Assembly: GCF_011008945.1 (NCBI RefSeq) | Contig: NZ_WYCT01000005.1 | Coordinates: forward strand, 1 to 57,703 | Direction: 5' to 3' | From: Streptomyces harenosi | GTDB taxonomy: Bacteria; Actinomycetota; Actinomycetes; Streptomycetales; Streptomycetaceae | DNA length: 57,703 nucleotides | Shown: piece by piece, positions 36,582-45,638 of the stretch | Position numbering within the stretch: position 1 is the first letter of the stretch | Layout of the letters: every line of letters begins with the position of its first letter | The notes under the pieces: model-generated | Told to the model about the DNA's origin: nothing | The model's database searches: none | Seen by the model: only the letters and a program-made list of their open reading frames with translations | Program-made: the position numbers and the translations under genes

Positions 36582-38101
36582 GGCCGGCGCCAGCTCCGTC
36601 CGTCTCGCTGCAGCATCTCGTCCGCCTCGACGGGCCCCCATGTGCCGGCCGGGTACCGGGCGGGCGCGCCGTGGGCGTCCCAGTACTCCTCGATCGGGTC
36701 GAGGATCTTCCAGGACAGCTCGACCTCCTCCGTGCGCGGGAAGAGGTTCGCGTCACCCAGCAGCACGTCCAGGATGAGCCGCTCGTACGCCTCCGGGCTG
36801 GACTCGGTGAACGACTCGCCGTAGGCGAAGTCCATCGACACGTCCCGGATCTCCATCGAGGTGCCCGGCACCTTGGAGCCGAAGCGGACCGTGACGCCCT
36901 CGTCCGGCTGGACCCGGATGACGATCGCGTTGGAGCCCAGCTCCTCCGTGGCCGTCGTGTCGAAGGGGGAGTGCGGGGCCCGCTGGAAGACGACCGCGAT
37001 CTCCGTCACCCGGCGGCCCAGCCGCTTGCCGGTGCGCAGGTAGAAGGGGACGCCCGCCCAGCGGCGGTTGTCGATGCCCAGCTTGATCGCGGCGTAGGTG
37101 TCGGTCTTCGACCCGGGGTCGATGCCCTCCTCGTCGAGGTAGCCGATGACCTTCGCGCCGCCCTGCCAGCCGGCCGTGTACTGGGCGCGCACGGTGTCGC
37201 GGCCCAGGTCCTTGGGCAGCTTCACCGCGCCCAGCACCTTGGTCTTCTCCGCCGCCAGCGCGTCGGCGTCGAAGGAGGCGGGCTCCTCCATCGCGGTCAG
37301 CGCGAGCAGCTGGAGGAGGTGGTTCTGGATGACGTCGCGGGCGGCGCCGATGCCGTCGTAGTAGCCGGCCCGGCCGCCGATGCCGATGTCCTCGGCCATC
37401 GTGATCTGCACGTGGTCGACGTAGGACCGGTTCCAGATCGGCTCGAACATCTGGTTGGCGAAGCGCAGGGCCAGGATGTTCTGGACCGTCTCCTTGCCCA
37501 GGTAGTGGTCGATGCGGAAGACCTGGTCGGGGGCGAAGACCTCGTGGACGATCGCGTTGAGCTCCTCGGCCGACTTCAGGTCGTGGCCGAAGGGCTTCTC
37601 GATCACCGCGCGCCGCCAGGAACCGCCGGTCTGGTCGGCCAGGCCGTGCTTCTTGAGCTGCTGGATGACCACCGGGAAGGAGCTCGGCGGCACCGAGAGG
37701 TAGAAGGCGAAGTTGCCGCCCGTGCCCTGCGCGGCGTCCAGCTCCTGGATGGTGGCCCGCAGCCGTTCGAACGCCTCGTCGTCGTCGAAGGTGCCCTGGA
37801 CGAAGCGCATGCCCTGGATGAGCTGCTGCCAGACCTCCTCCCGGAACGGCGTGCGCGAGTGCTCCTTGACCGCGTCGTGCACGACCTGGGCGAAGTCCTC
37901 GTGCTCCCAGTCGCGGCGGGCGAAGCCCACCAGGGAGAAGCCCGGCGGCAGCAGACCCCGGTTGGCGAGGTCGTACACGGCGGGCATGAGCTTCTTCCGT
38001 GACAGATCGCCCGTGACACCGAAAATGACCAGGCCCGACGGCCCCGCGATACGCGGGAGCCGTCGGTCGGCGGGGTCACGCAGCGGGTTGCCGCTTGACA
38101 A
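36578..38101 (-). CDS. zwf: Glucose-6-phosphate 1-dehydrogenase
   Basis: The enzyme oxidises glucose-6-phosphate and makes NADPH. The 507-residue product has the coenzyme loop FGVTGDLSRKKLMPAVYDL (27-45), the catalytic RIDHYLGKETVQN near residue 198 and the structural DVSMDFAYGESF region. The start is a TTG at 38101 (MSSGNPLRDPADRRLP); it follows GGAGGG at an eight-base spacing inside the end of tal, and begins as I recall for other Streptomyces Zwf proteins. There are only four bases between the tal stop and this TTG, so translation is coupled. Confidence 0.97.
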   Translation of the reverse strand: MSSGNPLRDPADRRLPRIAGPSGLVIFGVTGDLSRKKLMPAVYDLANRGLLPPGFSLVGFARRDWEHEDFAQVVHDAVKEHSRTPFREEVWQQLIQGMRFVQGTFDDDEAFERLRATIQELDAAQGTGGNFAFYLSVPPSSFPVVIQQLKKHGLADQTGGSWRRAVIEKPFGHDLKSAEELNAIVHEVFAPDQVFRIDHYLGKETVQNILALRFANQMFEPIWNRSYVDHVQITMAEDIGIGGRAGYYDGIGAARDVIQNHLLQLLALTAMEEPASFDADALAAEKTKVLGAVKLPKDLGRDTVRAQYTAGWQGGAKVIGYLDEEGIDPGSKTDTYAAIKLGIDNRRWAGVPFYLRTGKRLGRRVTEIAVVFQRAPHSPFDTTATEELGSNAIVIRVQPDEGVTVRFGSKVPGTSMEIRDVSMDFAYGESFTESSPEAYERLILDVLLGDANLFPRTEEVELSWKILDPIEEYWDAHGAPARYPAGTWGPVEADEMLQRDGRSWRRP

Positions 38102-38105
38102 CGTG

Positions 38106-39224
38106 TCAGCCCTCCGCGGGGGCGAGGCGCTTCAGCTCCGCCTCGGTCGACTTCAGCAGGTCGTTCCAGGACGCCTCGAACTTGTCGACGCCCTCGTCCT
38201 CCAGGAGCTGGACCACCTCGTTGTAGGAGATCCCCAGCTTCTCCACCGCGTCCAGGTCGGCGCGGGCCTGCTCGTAGGTGCCGGAGACGGTGTCACCGGT
38301 GATCTCGCCGTGGTCCTCGGTGGCCAGCAGGGTGGCCTCCGGCATGGTGTTCACCGTGTTGGGCGCCACCAGCTCGGTGACGTACATGGTGTCGTCGTAC
38401 GCCTTGTCCTTCACGCCGGTGGAGGCCCACAGCGGACGCTGCTTGTTGGCGCCCGCCCTCTCCAGGGCGTTCCAGCGGTCGGACGAGAAGACCTCCTCGT
38501 ACGCCTGGTAGGCCAGACGCGCGTTGGCGATGGCGGCCTTGCCGCGCAGCGCCTTGGCCTCGTCGGTGCCCAGCGCGTCGATCCGCTTGTCGATCTCGGT
38601 GTCCACGCGGGACACGAAGAAGGACGCCACGGAGTGGATCTGCGACAGGTCCAGACCGCGCTCCTTGGCCTTCTCCAGGCCGGTCAGGAAGGCGTCCATG
38701 ACCTTGCGGTAGCGCTCCAGCGAGAAGATCAGCGTGACGTTGACGCTGATGCCCAGGCCGATGACCTCGGCGATCGCCGGGATGCCCGCCTCGGTGGCGG
38801 GGATCTTGATGAGCGTGTTGGGCCGGTCCACCAGCCAGGCCAGCTGCTTGGCCTCGGCGACGGTGGCCTTGGTGTTGTGGGCCAGGCGCGGGTCGACCTC
38901 GATGGAGACCCGGCCGTCCTTGCCGCCGGTGGCGTCGAAGACCGGGCGCAGGATGTCGGCGGCGTCGCGGACGTCCGCCGTGGTGATCATGCGGATGGCC
39001 TCTTCGACGGTGACCCTGCGGGCGGCCAGGTCGGAGAGCTGCACGTCGTAGCCGTCGCCCTCGCTGATCGCCTTCTGGAAGATCGTCGGGTTGGTGGTGA
39101 CGCCCACGACGTGCTGCTGGTCGATCATCTCGGCCAGGTTGCCGGACGTGATCCGCTTGCGGGACAGGTCGTCCAGCCAGATCGCGACGCCTTCATCGGA
39201 GAGGCGCTTGAGTGCGTCTGTCAT
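38106..39224 (-). CDS. tal: Transaldolase
   Basis: The enzyme transfers a three-carbon unit between sugar phosphates in the non-oxidative pentose phosphate branch. The 372-residue product has [12 protein letters not shown] (42-53), the Schiff-base lysine in [11 protein letters not shown], and [20 protein letters not shown]. This length is the actinobacterial transaldolase type. ATG 39224 follows AGGAGA. It sits 34 bases after tkt in the same operon. Confidence 0.97.
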   Translation of the reverse strand: MTDALKRLSDEGVAIWLDDLSRKRITSGNLAEMIDQQHVVGVTTNPTIFQKAISEGDGYDVQLSDLAARRVTVEEAIRMITTADVRDAADILRPVFDATGGKDGRVSIEVDPRLAHNTKATVAEAKQLAWLVDRPNTLIKIPATEAGIPAIAEVIGLGISVNVTLIFSLERYRKVMDAFLTGLEKAKERGLDLSQIHSVASFFVSRVDTEIDKRIDALGTDEAKALRGKAAIANARLAYQAYEEVFSSDRWNALERAGANKQRPLWASTGVKDKAYDDTMYVTELVAPNTVNTMPEATLLATEDHGEITGDTVSGTYEQARADLDAVEKLGISYNEVVQLLEDEGVDKFEASWNDLLKSTEAELKRLAPAEG

Positions 39225-39258
39225 GGAAAATGCATCTCCTACGTGTCGTGTACGAGCG

Positions 39259-41346
39259 TCAGCGCTGGGCTGCGGCGATCGATTCCTTCGCCTTGGCGGC
39301 GACGTTCTCGGCGGTGAAGCCGTACTCCTGGAAGAGGACCTTGCCGTCGGCGGAGGCGCCGAAGTGCTCCAGCGAAACGATGCGCCCGGCGTCCCCGACG
39401 TAACGGTGCCAGGTCAGTCCGATGCCCGCCTCCACCGCGACACGGGCCTTCACGGACGGGGGCAGGACGCTGTCCCGGTACCCCTGGTCCTGCTCCTCGA
39501 ACCACTCCACGCACGGCATCGACACCACGCGCGTGGGCACGCCCTCGGCCTGGAGCCGCTCGCGCGCCTCGACGGCGACGTGCACCTCGGAACCGGTGGC
39601 GATCAGGATCACCTGGGGCTCGCCGCCCTCGGCCTCGAACAGCACGTAGCCGCCGCGCGCCGCGTCCTCGTTCGGCTCGTAGGTCGGCACGCCCTGGCGG
39701 GTGAGGGCCAGACCGTGCGGCCGCCCCTTGCCGAACTCCTTCGTCCAGCGTCCGAGCACCTCGCGCCAGGCGATGGCGGTCTCGTTGGCGTCGGCCGGGC
39801 GGACCACGTTCAGGCCCGGGATGGCGCGCAGCGAGGCCAGGTGCTCGACCGGCTGGTGGGTCGGGCCGTCCTCGCCCAGGCCGATGGAGTCGTGCGTCCA
39901 CACGTACGTCACCGGCAGGTGCATCAGCGCCGACAGGCGCACGGCGTTGCGCATGTAGTCGGAGAAGACCAGGAAGGTGCCGCCGTAGATGCGCGTGTTG
40001 CCGTGCAGCGCGATGCCGTTCATCTCCGCGGCCATCGCGTGCTCGCGGATGCCGAAGTGGATGGTGCGGCCGTAGGGGTCCGCCTCGGGCAGCGGGTTGC
40101 CCTCGGGGAGGAACGACGACGTCTTGTCGATCGTGGTGTTGTTCGAGCCGGCCAGGTCGGCGGAGCCGCCCCACAGCTCGGGGATGACCGCGCCCAGCGC
40201 CTGGAGGACCTTGCCGGACGCGGCGCGGGTGGCGACGGACTTGCCCGCCTCGAAGACCGGGACCTTCTCCTCCCAGCCGGTGGGCAGCTCGCCCTTGGCG
40301 ATGCGGTCGTACTCGGCGGCGCGCTCGGGGTTGTTGTCCCGCCACTGCTGGAAGGACTTCTCCCACACGGCGCGGGCGGCCTTGCCCCGGTCCAGGGCCT
40401 TGCGGGTGTGCGCGATGACCTCGTCGGCGACCTCGAAGGACTTCTCCGGGTCGAAGCCGAGCACCCGCTTGGTGGCCGCGACCTCGTCCTCGCCCAGCGC
40501 CGAGCCGTGCGCGGCCTCGGTGTTCTGCGCGTTCGGGGCCGGCCAGGCGATGATGGAGCGCATGGCGATGAAGGACGGCTTGTCCGTGACCTTCTTCGCC
40601 TCCTGGATCGCGTCGTAGATCGCCTGCGGGTCCAGGTCGCCGTCCGGCTTGGGCGCCACGCGCTGCACGTGCCAGCCGTACGCCTCGTACCGCTTGACCG
40701 TGTCCTCGGAGACGGCCGTCTCGGTGTCGCCCTCGATCGAGATGTGGTTGTCGTCCCACAGCAGGATCAGGTTGCCGAGCTTCTGGTGGCCGGCGAGCGA
40801 GGACGCCTCGGCGGAGATGCCCTCCTGGAGGCAGCCGTCACCGGCGATGCAGTAGACGAAGTGGTCGAACGGCGACTCGCCCCGCGGGGCCTCCGGGTCG
40901 AACAGGCCGCGCTCGTAGCGGGCGGCCATCGCCATGCCGACGGCGTTGGCGACACCCTGGCCCAGCGGCCCGGTGGTGGTCTCCACGCCCGTGGTGTGGC
41001 CGTACTCCGGGTGACCCGGCGTCTTCGAACCGTGGGTGCGGAACGCCTTCAGGTCGTCCAGCTCCAGGCCGAAGCCGGCCAGGTAGAGCTGGGTGTACAG
41101 GGTCAGGGACGAGTGGCCGGCGGACAGGACGAAACGGTCCCGCCCGACCCAGTCCGCGTCCGCCGGGTCGTGCCGCATCACCTTCTGGAAGAGGGTGTAG
41201 GCGGCGGGCGCCAGGCTCATCGCCGTACCGGGATGGCCGTTGCCGACCTTCTGTACGGCATCGGCGGCCAGGACGCGGGCGGTGTCCACGGCCCGCTGGT
41301 CCAACTCGGTCCACTCGAGGTCTGTGGTGGTCGGCTTGGTGCTCAC
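39259..41346 (-). CDS. tkt: Transketolase
   Basis: The thiamine-diphosphate enzyme transfers two-carbon units in the pentose phosphate pathway. The 695-residue product has [20 protein letters not shown] (36-55), the cofactor motif [20 protein letters not shown] with a later DDNHISIEG, and the C-terminal [23 protein letters not shown] domain. It starts at GTG 41346. It is the first gene of the tkt-tal-zwf-opcA-pgl unit. No promoter hexamers are clear upstream, but the 200 bases before it are less GC-rich than average. Confidence 0.97.
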   Translation of the reverse strand: MSTKPTTTDLEWTELDQRAVDTARVLAADAVQKVGNGHPGTAMSLAPAAYTLFQKVMRHDPADADWVGRDRFVLSAGHSSLTLYTQLYLAGFGLELDDLKAFRTHGSKTPGHPEYGHTTGVETTTGPLGQGVANAVGMAMAARYERGLFDPEAPRGESPFDHFVYCIAGDGCLQEGISAEASSLAGHQKLGNLILLWDDNHISIEGDTETAVSEDTVKRYEAYGWHVQRVAPKPDGDLDPQAIYDAIQEAKKVTDKPSFIAMRSIIAWPAPNAQNTEAAHGSALGEDEVAATKRVLGFDPEKSFEVADEVIAHTRKALDRGKAARAVWEKSFQQWRDNNPERAAEYDRIAKGELPTGWEEKVPVFEAGKSVATRAASGKVLQALGAVIPELWGGSADLAGSNNTTIDKTSSFLPEGNPLPEADPYGRTIHFGIREHAMAAEMNGIALHGNTRIYGGTFLVFSDYMRNAVRLSALMHLPVTYVWTHDSIGLGEDGPTHQPVEHLASLRAIPGLNVVRPADANETAIAWREVLGRWTKEFGKGRPHGLALTRQGVPTYEPNEDAARGGYVLFEAEGGEPQVILIATGSEVHVAVEARERLQAEGVPTRVVSMPCVEWFEEQDQGYRDSVLPPSVKARVAVEAGIGLTWHRYVGDAGRIVSLEHFGASADGKVLFQEYGFTAENVAAKAKESIAAAQR

Positions 41347-41556
41347 CCTGAGTCAGGGCTCCTCTCCACATGTCGGATGCCGGTGGACGCAGACGTCCCC
41401 CGGCTGCCGGCGTTCCGGACGCCGGCCGGCCGGTGTCGAGCCTACCCCCGTAAGAACGTGCGTTTTTCCGGGTGTTTCCAGACTGCCGGGACTCGGAGAA
41501 CTCCGCCTCCCGGCCGGGCTAAACCGTATTCGGCAAGTGAATGCGAAGGTGCTCAT

Positions 41557-41814
41557 ATGACCGCTCAATCGAGCCGTGCCGCGCCCGGTCGCGCCCGGTC
41601 GCGCCCGTTCGAAGAACGCTCGTCCGAGCATTCCCGCGCCCGTCCGGTGCGGGCGCGGCCTGGGCTTATCGCGGGACCCGGCGCGTGCTCACCCGAGCTT
41701 TCCCGCGCCCGTTCGGCGGATGCCCGGCCCGCTCTTATGGCGCCCGCCCGCGGCGCGCTCGTCCGGGCTTTTCCGCGCTCGTCCGCCGAGTCGTCCGCCG
41801 ACTTTCCGGAATGA
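41557..41814 (+). CDS. Possible small repeat-containing protein, low confidence
   Basis: An ATG at 41557 with GAAGG seven bases upstream opens an 85-residue frame, rich in Arg, Ala, Pro and Ser. It spans the 69-70-base repeat array, so the protein shows an approximate 23-residue repeat ([18 protein letters not shown] against [19 protein letters not shown]). Third-position G/C is lower than in neighbouring genes (roughly three quarters by eye), which weakens the coding case. I do not recognise a family. It may equally be a non-coding repeat region. Confidence 0.2.
   Translation: MTAQSSRAAPGRARSRPFEERSSEHSRARPVRARPGLIAGPGACSPELSRARSADARPALMAPARGALVRAFPRSSAESSADFPE
41618..41808. repeat. Decayed 69-70-bp tandem repeat between tkt and ctaB
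   Basis: Three units start at 41618, 41687 and 41757, each opening GCTC..CCG.GC.TT.CCGCGC. The first two also share CGGCC..G..CTTAT about 45 bases further on. By eye the units are about 70% alike. Just before them, the decamer GCGCCCGGTC occurs twice exactly (41581, 41591), with a near third copy at 41601. The surrounding 750-base gap (41347-42095) has no other clear gene. Confidence 0.7.
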
Positions 41815-42095
41815 GTAATTCAGCTCCCCGTCCGGCAGCGCCCGGGCGGCCGGAGGCGACCCCGCCGCACGGCCGTCCGTGGCGCGCGGCGGCCGCCGGC
41901 GAGTCCCCCCGCCGGCGTAGGGCCCGGCGTGTCCCGGGGCGCACGGGCGCGCCGGCCCGGGAGCATGCCGCCCAACACGACCCACCCCCGCGAAGACCGG
42001 GGTATGGGCAACGTCTACAGTGGCGTGGTACGCGCGAGCCTTTACCGCCGCTTCACTCGGCGAGGCTCGCTGGGATGTCTCTGTCAGGGGTGTGC

Positions 42096-43076
42096 GTGAC
42101 GGCCGTCGAATCCCGTCCAGTGGGTGGGGGTTCCTCCCATGCCATTGGGGCAATGGGGGAGCTCGGGGTCAGCCAGAAGCCGAGCCAGCGGCCGTTCGGG
42201 GCCCGTGTCAAGGCGTTCGTGGCTCTGACCAAGCCGCGGATCATCGAGCTGCTGCTGATCACCACCGTTCCGGTGATGTTCCTCGCCGAGCAGGGCGTGC
42301 CCGATCTGAAGCTGGTGCTGCTCACCTGCCTCGGCGGCTACCTCTCCGCGGGGGGCGCGAACGCGCTGAACATGTACATCGACCGCGACATCGACGCGCT
42401 GATGGAGCGCACCTCCCGGCGCCCGCTGGTCACCGGGATGGTCAGCCCGCGCGAGTGCCTGGCCTTCGGCATCGCGCTCGCGGTCGTCTCGACGCTGCTG
42501 TTCGGCCTCACCGTCAACTGGCTGTCGGCCTGGCTCTCGCTCGGCGCGCTCCTGTTCTACGTCGTCGTCTACACGATGATCCTCAAGCGGCGGACCTCGC
42601 AGAACATCGTCTGGGGCGGCATCGCGGGCTGCATGCCGGTGCTGATCGGCTGGTCCTCGGTGACGAACTCGATGTCGTGGGCGCCCGTCATCCTCTTCCT
42701 CGTGATGTTCTTCTGGACGCCGCCGCACTACTGGCCGCTGTCCATGAAGGTGAAGGACGACTACGCGCGCGTGGGCGTGCCCATGCTCCCGGTCATCGCC
42801 TCCAACAAGGTCGTCGCCCGCCAGATCGTCATCTACAGCTGGGTGATGGTCGCGGTGTCCCTGCTGCTGACGCCGCTGGGCTACACCGGCTGGTTCTACA
42901 CCGCGGTCGCCCTGGTGGCCGGCGGCCTGTGGCTGTGGGAGGCGCACGCGCTGCAGAACCGGGCCAAGGCCGAGGTGACGGGCGCCAAGCTCAAGGAGAT
43001 GCGCCTGTTCCACTGGTCCATCACCTACGTCTCGGTGCTGTTCCTGGCGATCGCGGTCGACCCCTTCCTCCGCTGA
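42096..43076 (+). CDS. ctaB: Protoheme IX farnesyltransferase (heme O synthase)
   Basis: CtaB (CyoE) adds a farnesyl chain to heme B to make heme O for cytochrome oxidase. The 326-residue, roughly nine-helix protein has the first Asp-rich prenyl-diphosphate motif [15 protein letters not shown], the [19 protein letters not shown] loop and the [11 protein letters not shown] segment of the UbiA superfamily. GTG 42096 is chosen because AGGGG lies five bases upstream; GTG 42090 is possible. Codons 10-22 are made by a palindromic element (42124-42161) that appears to be an in-frame insertion. A strong terminator follows. Confidence 0.96.
   Translation: MTAVESRPVGGGSSHAIGAMGELGVSQKPSQRPFGARVKAFVALTKPRIIELLLITTVPVMFLAEQGVPDLKLVLLTCLGGYLSAGGANALNMYIDRDIDALMERTSRRPLVTGMVSPRECLAFGIALAVVSTLLFGLTVNWLSAWLSLGALLFYVVVYTMILKRRTSQNIVWGGIAGCMPVLIGWSSVTNSMSWAPVILFLVMFFWTPPHYWPLSMKVKDDYARVGVPMLPVIASNKVVARQIVIYSWVMVAVSLLLTPLGYTGWFYTAVALVAGGLWLWEAHALQNRAKAEVTGAKLKEMRLFHWSITYVSVLFLAIAVDPFLR
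42124..42161. repeat. Short palindromic element inside the 5' end of ctaB
   Basis: The 38-base element runs from GTGGGGGT to TGGGGGAG with the internal arms CTCCCATGCC and GGGCAATGGG. The same 8-base ends, in the opposite orientation, bound a 41-base element inside sufD (51047-51087). Such GC-rich small inverted repeats are dispersed in Streptomyces genomes; here it encodes about [12 protein letters not shown] within the CtaB N-terminus. Confidence 0.7.
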
Positions 43077-43171
43077 CGCACTCCGCCGGCGCACGCTGAC
43101 GCACCCCGCCGGCGCACCCCCGGACGCACCCGGCCACCGACGCGCGCGACGCGCCGGCTCCCGCGGACACC

Positions 43172-43221
43172 GACGGGCGGGGCACGTGGTCAAAGCCACG
43201 CGCCCCGCCCGTCGCCGTTTT
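43172..43221 (+). terminator. ctaB terminator with T-run
   Basis: Eighteen-base arms (43172-43189 and 43196-43213) pair with one mismatch around the loop TCAAAG, followed by TTTT at 43218-43221. It is the most classical intrinsic terminator of the window. Confidence 0.9.
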
Positions 43222-43224
43222 GAT

Positions 43225-43241
43225 CTACCCGTGGGTAGCAT
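43225..43241 (+). promoter_or_regulatory. Palindromic operator over a leaderless promoter
   Basis: CTACCC-GT-GGGTAG (43225-43238) is a perfect palindrome whose right half overlaps TAGCAT (43236-43241), a good -10. The ATG at 43248 lies six bases after it and has no ribosome site, so the transcript is probably leaderless and the palindrome is probably a repressor site. Confidence 0.6.
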
Positions 43242-43247
43242 CCTGGC

Positions 43248-43580
43248 ATGGCAGACACGCAGCAGGTTGACCCCAAGGCCGAGCGCACCGCGGCCCGGCT
43301 CGCCAAGCACATCACCGCGTTCTCCCGGGCCCACGGCGGGGCCGAGGGCCAGGTGGCCTACCTCGGTCAGCGCGGCGCGCGGATCGTGCTCGTCGGCGAG
43401 GACGGCGGCTGGGGGGACCTGGTCGCGCCGAGCCACGCGATCGCCGAGAAGGCGGTGGAGAAGGCCGGGATCACCGTCCACGAGACCTTCGACGGCGAGT
43501 TCGCGGCCAAGGTGCGCACCGGGCCCTACGAGTGGAGCCGCATGGCCGGCATCCAGGTCGGCGGCCCGGACAACGGCTGA
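43248..43580 (+). CDS. Conserved hypothetical protein (110 aa)
   Basis: I do not recognise a named family. The protein is soluble, with alternating helix and strand character: an N-terminal basic helix (KAERTAARLAKHITAFSRAH), a short beta segment (RIVLVGEDGGWGDLVAP), a helix with Ala/Glu/Lys, and a C-terminal strand VRTGPYEWSRMAGIQVGGP. There is no signal peptide, membrane segment or Cys. Codon use is typical, so it is a real gene. It seems monocistronic, starts leaderless just after a palindrome, and follows ctaB; homologues at this place appear to be conserved in Streptomyces. Confidence 0.85.
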   Translation: MADTQQVDPKAERTAARLAKHITAFSRAHGGAEGQVAYLGQRGARIVLVGEDGGWGDLVAPSHAIAEKAVEKAGITVHETFDGEFAAKVRTGPYEWSRMAGIQVGGPDNG

Positions 43581-43774
43581 CCGCCGCCCCTTCCCCCGGG
43601 GCGGGAAAGCCGCCGCCTTCACCGGGGCGATCGGCCGCCGTTCACCCGGTCGGGTCAGCCGGCGTTCACCCGAGGCGGAAAACAGGCAACACCTGGCACC
43701 GGGTTCACCCGTTAGGTCCGTAGGGGGCCGTCGAGGAAGCGGTCCGAGGACACGGTCTGGTCGCGGGGGTCCTG

Positions 43775-44881
43775 ATGATCGACACGCCGTCCCTCGTGGA
43801 CCAGTACTGCCACGGCGTACTGAGAACCGAGCTCGGCCTCGGCACCTTCGAGGCCCGGCTGGCGCACTCCGAGGGACCGCCGGCGCCCGGCACCACCCTG
43901 TTCGACACCCAGACCGGGTTCGCGGTGCGGCGCTGGTGCCCGCCGCTGCTCGGCCTGGAGCCGCACTGCCCGCCGGCCCGCTATCTGGCCCGGCGCCGTG
44001 AACTCGGTGTCCTGGAGGCGAGCCGCAGGCTGCTGCGCGGCAGCGGCATCACGACGTACCTGGTCGACACCTCACCGCCCGGCGACCTCACCGGCCCCGG
44101 GGAGACGGCCTCGGCCGCAGACGCTTCGGCCCATGAGGTGGTCCGGCTGGAACCGCTGGCCGAGCAGGTCGCCGACACCTCCGGGACGGTCGACTCCTTC
44201 CTCGCCAACCTCGCCGAGTCCGTGCACGCGGCCGCCGCGCACGCCGTGGCCTTCGCCTCCGTGGCGGGTGTGCGCCACGGCCTGGCGCTCGCGCCCGAGC
44301 CGCCGGGGCCGGGGGAGGTGCGCCGGGCCGCCGGGCGCTGGCTGGCCGGGCGGCGGGCCGGCGGGGAGCTGAGCGACCCGGTGCTGCTGCGGCACCTGCT
44401 GTGGATCGCGGTCGCCTCCGGCCGGCCCCTGCAACTGCACGCGGGGCTCGGCGCGCCGGGCGCGCGGGCCGACCGCGCCGACCCGGTCCTGCTGGCCGAC
44501 TTCGTGCGGGCCACGGCCGGTCTCGGCACCGATCTGGTCCTGCTGCACGGCTACCCGTACCAGCGCCAGGCCGCCCACCTCGCGGGCGTCTTCCCGCACG
44601 TCCACGTCGACGCGGGCGCCGGCCTGGTCCGCACCGGGGCCCGCGCGGCCGCCGTCCTCGCGGAGACCCTGGAACTGGCCCCCTTCGGGAAGATCCTCTT
44701 CTCCAGCGGCGCCCGGGCACTGCCCGAGCTGCACGTGGTGGGCGCCCGCCTCTTCCGCGAGGCCCTGGGGCGGGTGCTCGGCACCTGGGTGGCCGAGGGG
44801 TCCTGGTCCGCGGGGGACGCCGAGCGGGTGGCGGGGATGATCGCGTCCGGGAACGCCCGCCGGGTGTACGGGCTGGGCTGA
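43775..44881 (+). CDS. Amidohydrolase-family (FluG N-terminal-like) protein
   Basis: The 368-residue protein looks like the TIM-barrel amidohydrolase domain found at the N-terminus of FluG and related glutamine-synthetase-linked proteins. It has LVDQYCHGVLRTELGLG at the start, CPPARYLARRRELG, LQLHAGLG, LLHGYPYQRQAAHLAG and a late ILFSSGARALPELHV. The usual metal HxH motif is reduced: Tyr11 stands where the first His is expected (DQYCHG), and the late Asp of the family reads as Gly (SSGA). It may be inactive or metal-poor. ATG 43775 follows GGGGG. The nucleotidyltransferase gene starts 19 bases later on the same strand. Confidence 0.75.
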   Translation: MIDTPSLVDQYCHGVLRTELGLGTFEARLAHSEGPPAPGTTLFDTQTGFAVRRWCPPLLGLEPHCPPARYLARRRELGVLEASRRLLRGSGITTYLVDTSPPGDLTGPGETASAADASAHEVVRLEPLAEQVADTSGTVDSFLANLAESVHAAAAHAVAFASVAGVRHGLALAPEPPGPGEVRRAAGRWLAGRRAGGELSDPVLLRHLLWIAVASGRPLQLHAGLGAPGARADRADPVLLADFVRATAGLGTDLVLLHGYPYQRQAAHLAGVFPHVHVDAGAGLVRTGARAAAVLAETLELAPFGKILFSSGARALPELHVVGARLFREALGRVLGTWVAEGSWSAGDAERVAGMIASGNARRVYGLG

Positions 44882-44900
44882 GGCGGTCCAGACTGGCCCG

Positions 44901-45638
44901 ATGCAGACCGATGCCCTGCTCGACCGCTTCCTCGCCCTGCTGGCGCCGCTGGCCCCGGTGGCCGTGTGGGCACACGGTTCCCTGGCCGCGGGCGACTACC
45001 AGGAGGGGCGCAGCGATCTGGACCTGATCGCGGTGCTGGACGGGCCCCTCCGGGCGCGGACCGTGTGGCGGCTGGCGCTGCTGCACGCCGGGCTGCGCAC
45101 CGCCCCGCTCGCCGGCCGGCTGCACTGCACCTGTCTCACCCCCGCCACCGCGGCCACCGCCGGGCGGCGCCATCTCACCTGGGCGCACGAGGAACTCCTG
45201 ACCCGGCCGGTCACCCCCGTGACCCGGCGGGAGCTGCACGCCTTCGGGCGGGTCCTGCACGGTGCGCCGCCCGCGGGACTCCTTCCGCCGGTGCCGGACG
45301 AGGAGCTGGCCGCATTCGTCGTCCGGGACCAGCGCGACTTCTGGCGGCCGGCCGTGGACCGGCCGCGCCTGTGGCGGCAGGACGTATGGGTGGACCTGGG
45401 TCTGCTCACCTTCGCCCGGGCCGCCGTCACCCTGCGCGAGGGTCGGCTGATCAGCAAACGGGAGGCGCTCGGGGAACTGCTCCGCCTGCACGCGCCCGGC
45501 GAGGTGGTGGAGGACATCGGGCGGCGGCGCTACGGGCGGCCGGCACCCGCCGGCGAGGAGTGGACCGCGCGCCGGGGCGAGCTGACCCGTGCCTACCTGG
45601 GACCGGCCATCGACACGCTGGTGGCCTCGTACGCCTGA
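44901..45638 (+). CDS. Nucleotidyltransferase-domain protein
   Basis: The 245-residue protein has a polymerase-beta-type nucleotidyltransferase site: AHGSLAAGDYQEGRSDLDLI with Gly-Ser at 26-27 and Asp39 and Asp41 as metal ligands. The C-terminal helical part (FVVRDQRDFWRPAVDRPRLW and LITFARAA-like helices) resembles aminoglycoside adenylyltransferases and nucleotidyltransferase-antitoxin-like proteins. The substrate is unknown. It is 19 bases after the amidohydrolase gene, so the two may be co-expressed. Its 3' end overlaps that of ctaA on the opposite strand by 46 bases. Confidence 0.82.
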   Translation: MQTDALLDRFLALLAPLAPVAVWAHGSLAAGDYQEGRSDLDLIAVLDGPLRARTVWRLALLHAGLRTAPLAGRLHCTCLTPATAATAGRRHLTWAHEELLTRPVTPVTRRELHAFGRVLHGAPPAGLLPPVPDEELAAFVVRDQRDFWRPAVDRPRLWRQDVWVDLGLLTFARAAVTLREGRLISKREALGELLRLHAPGEVVEDIGRRRYGRPAPAGEEWTARRGELTRAYLGPAIDTLVASYA

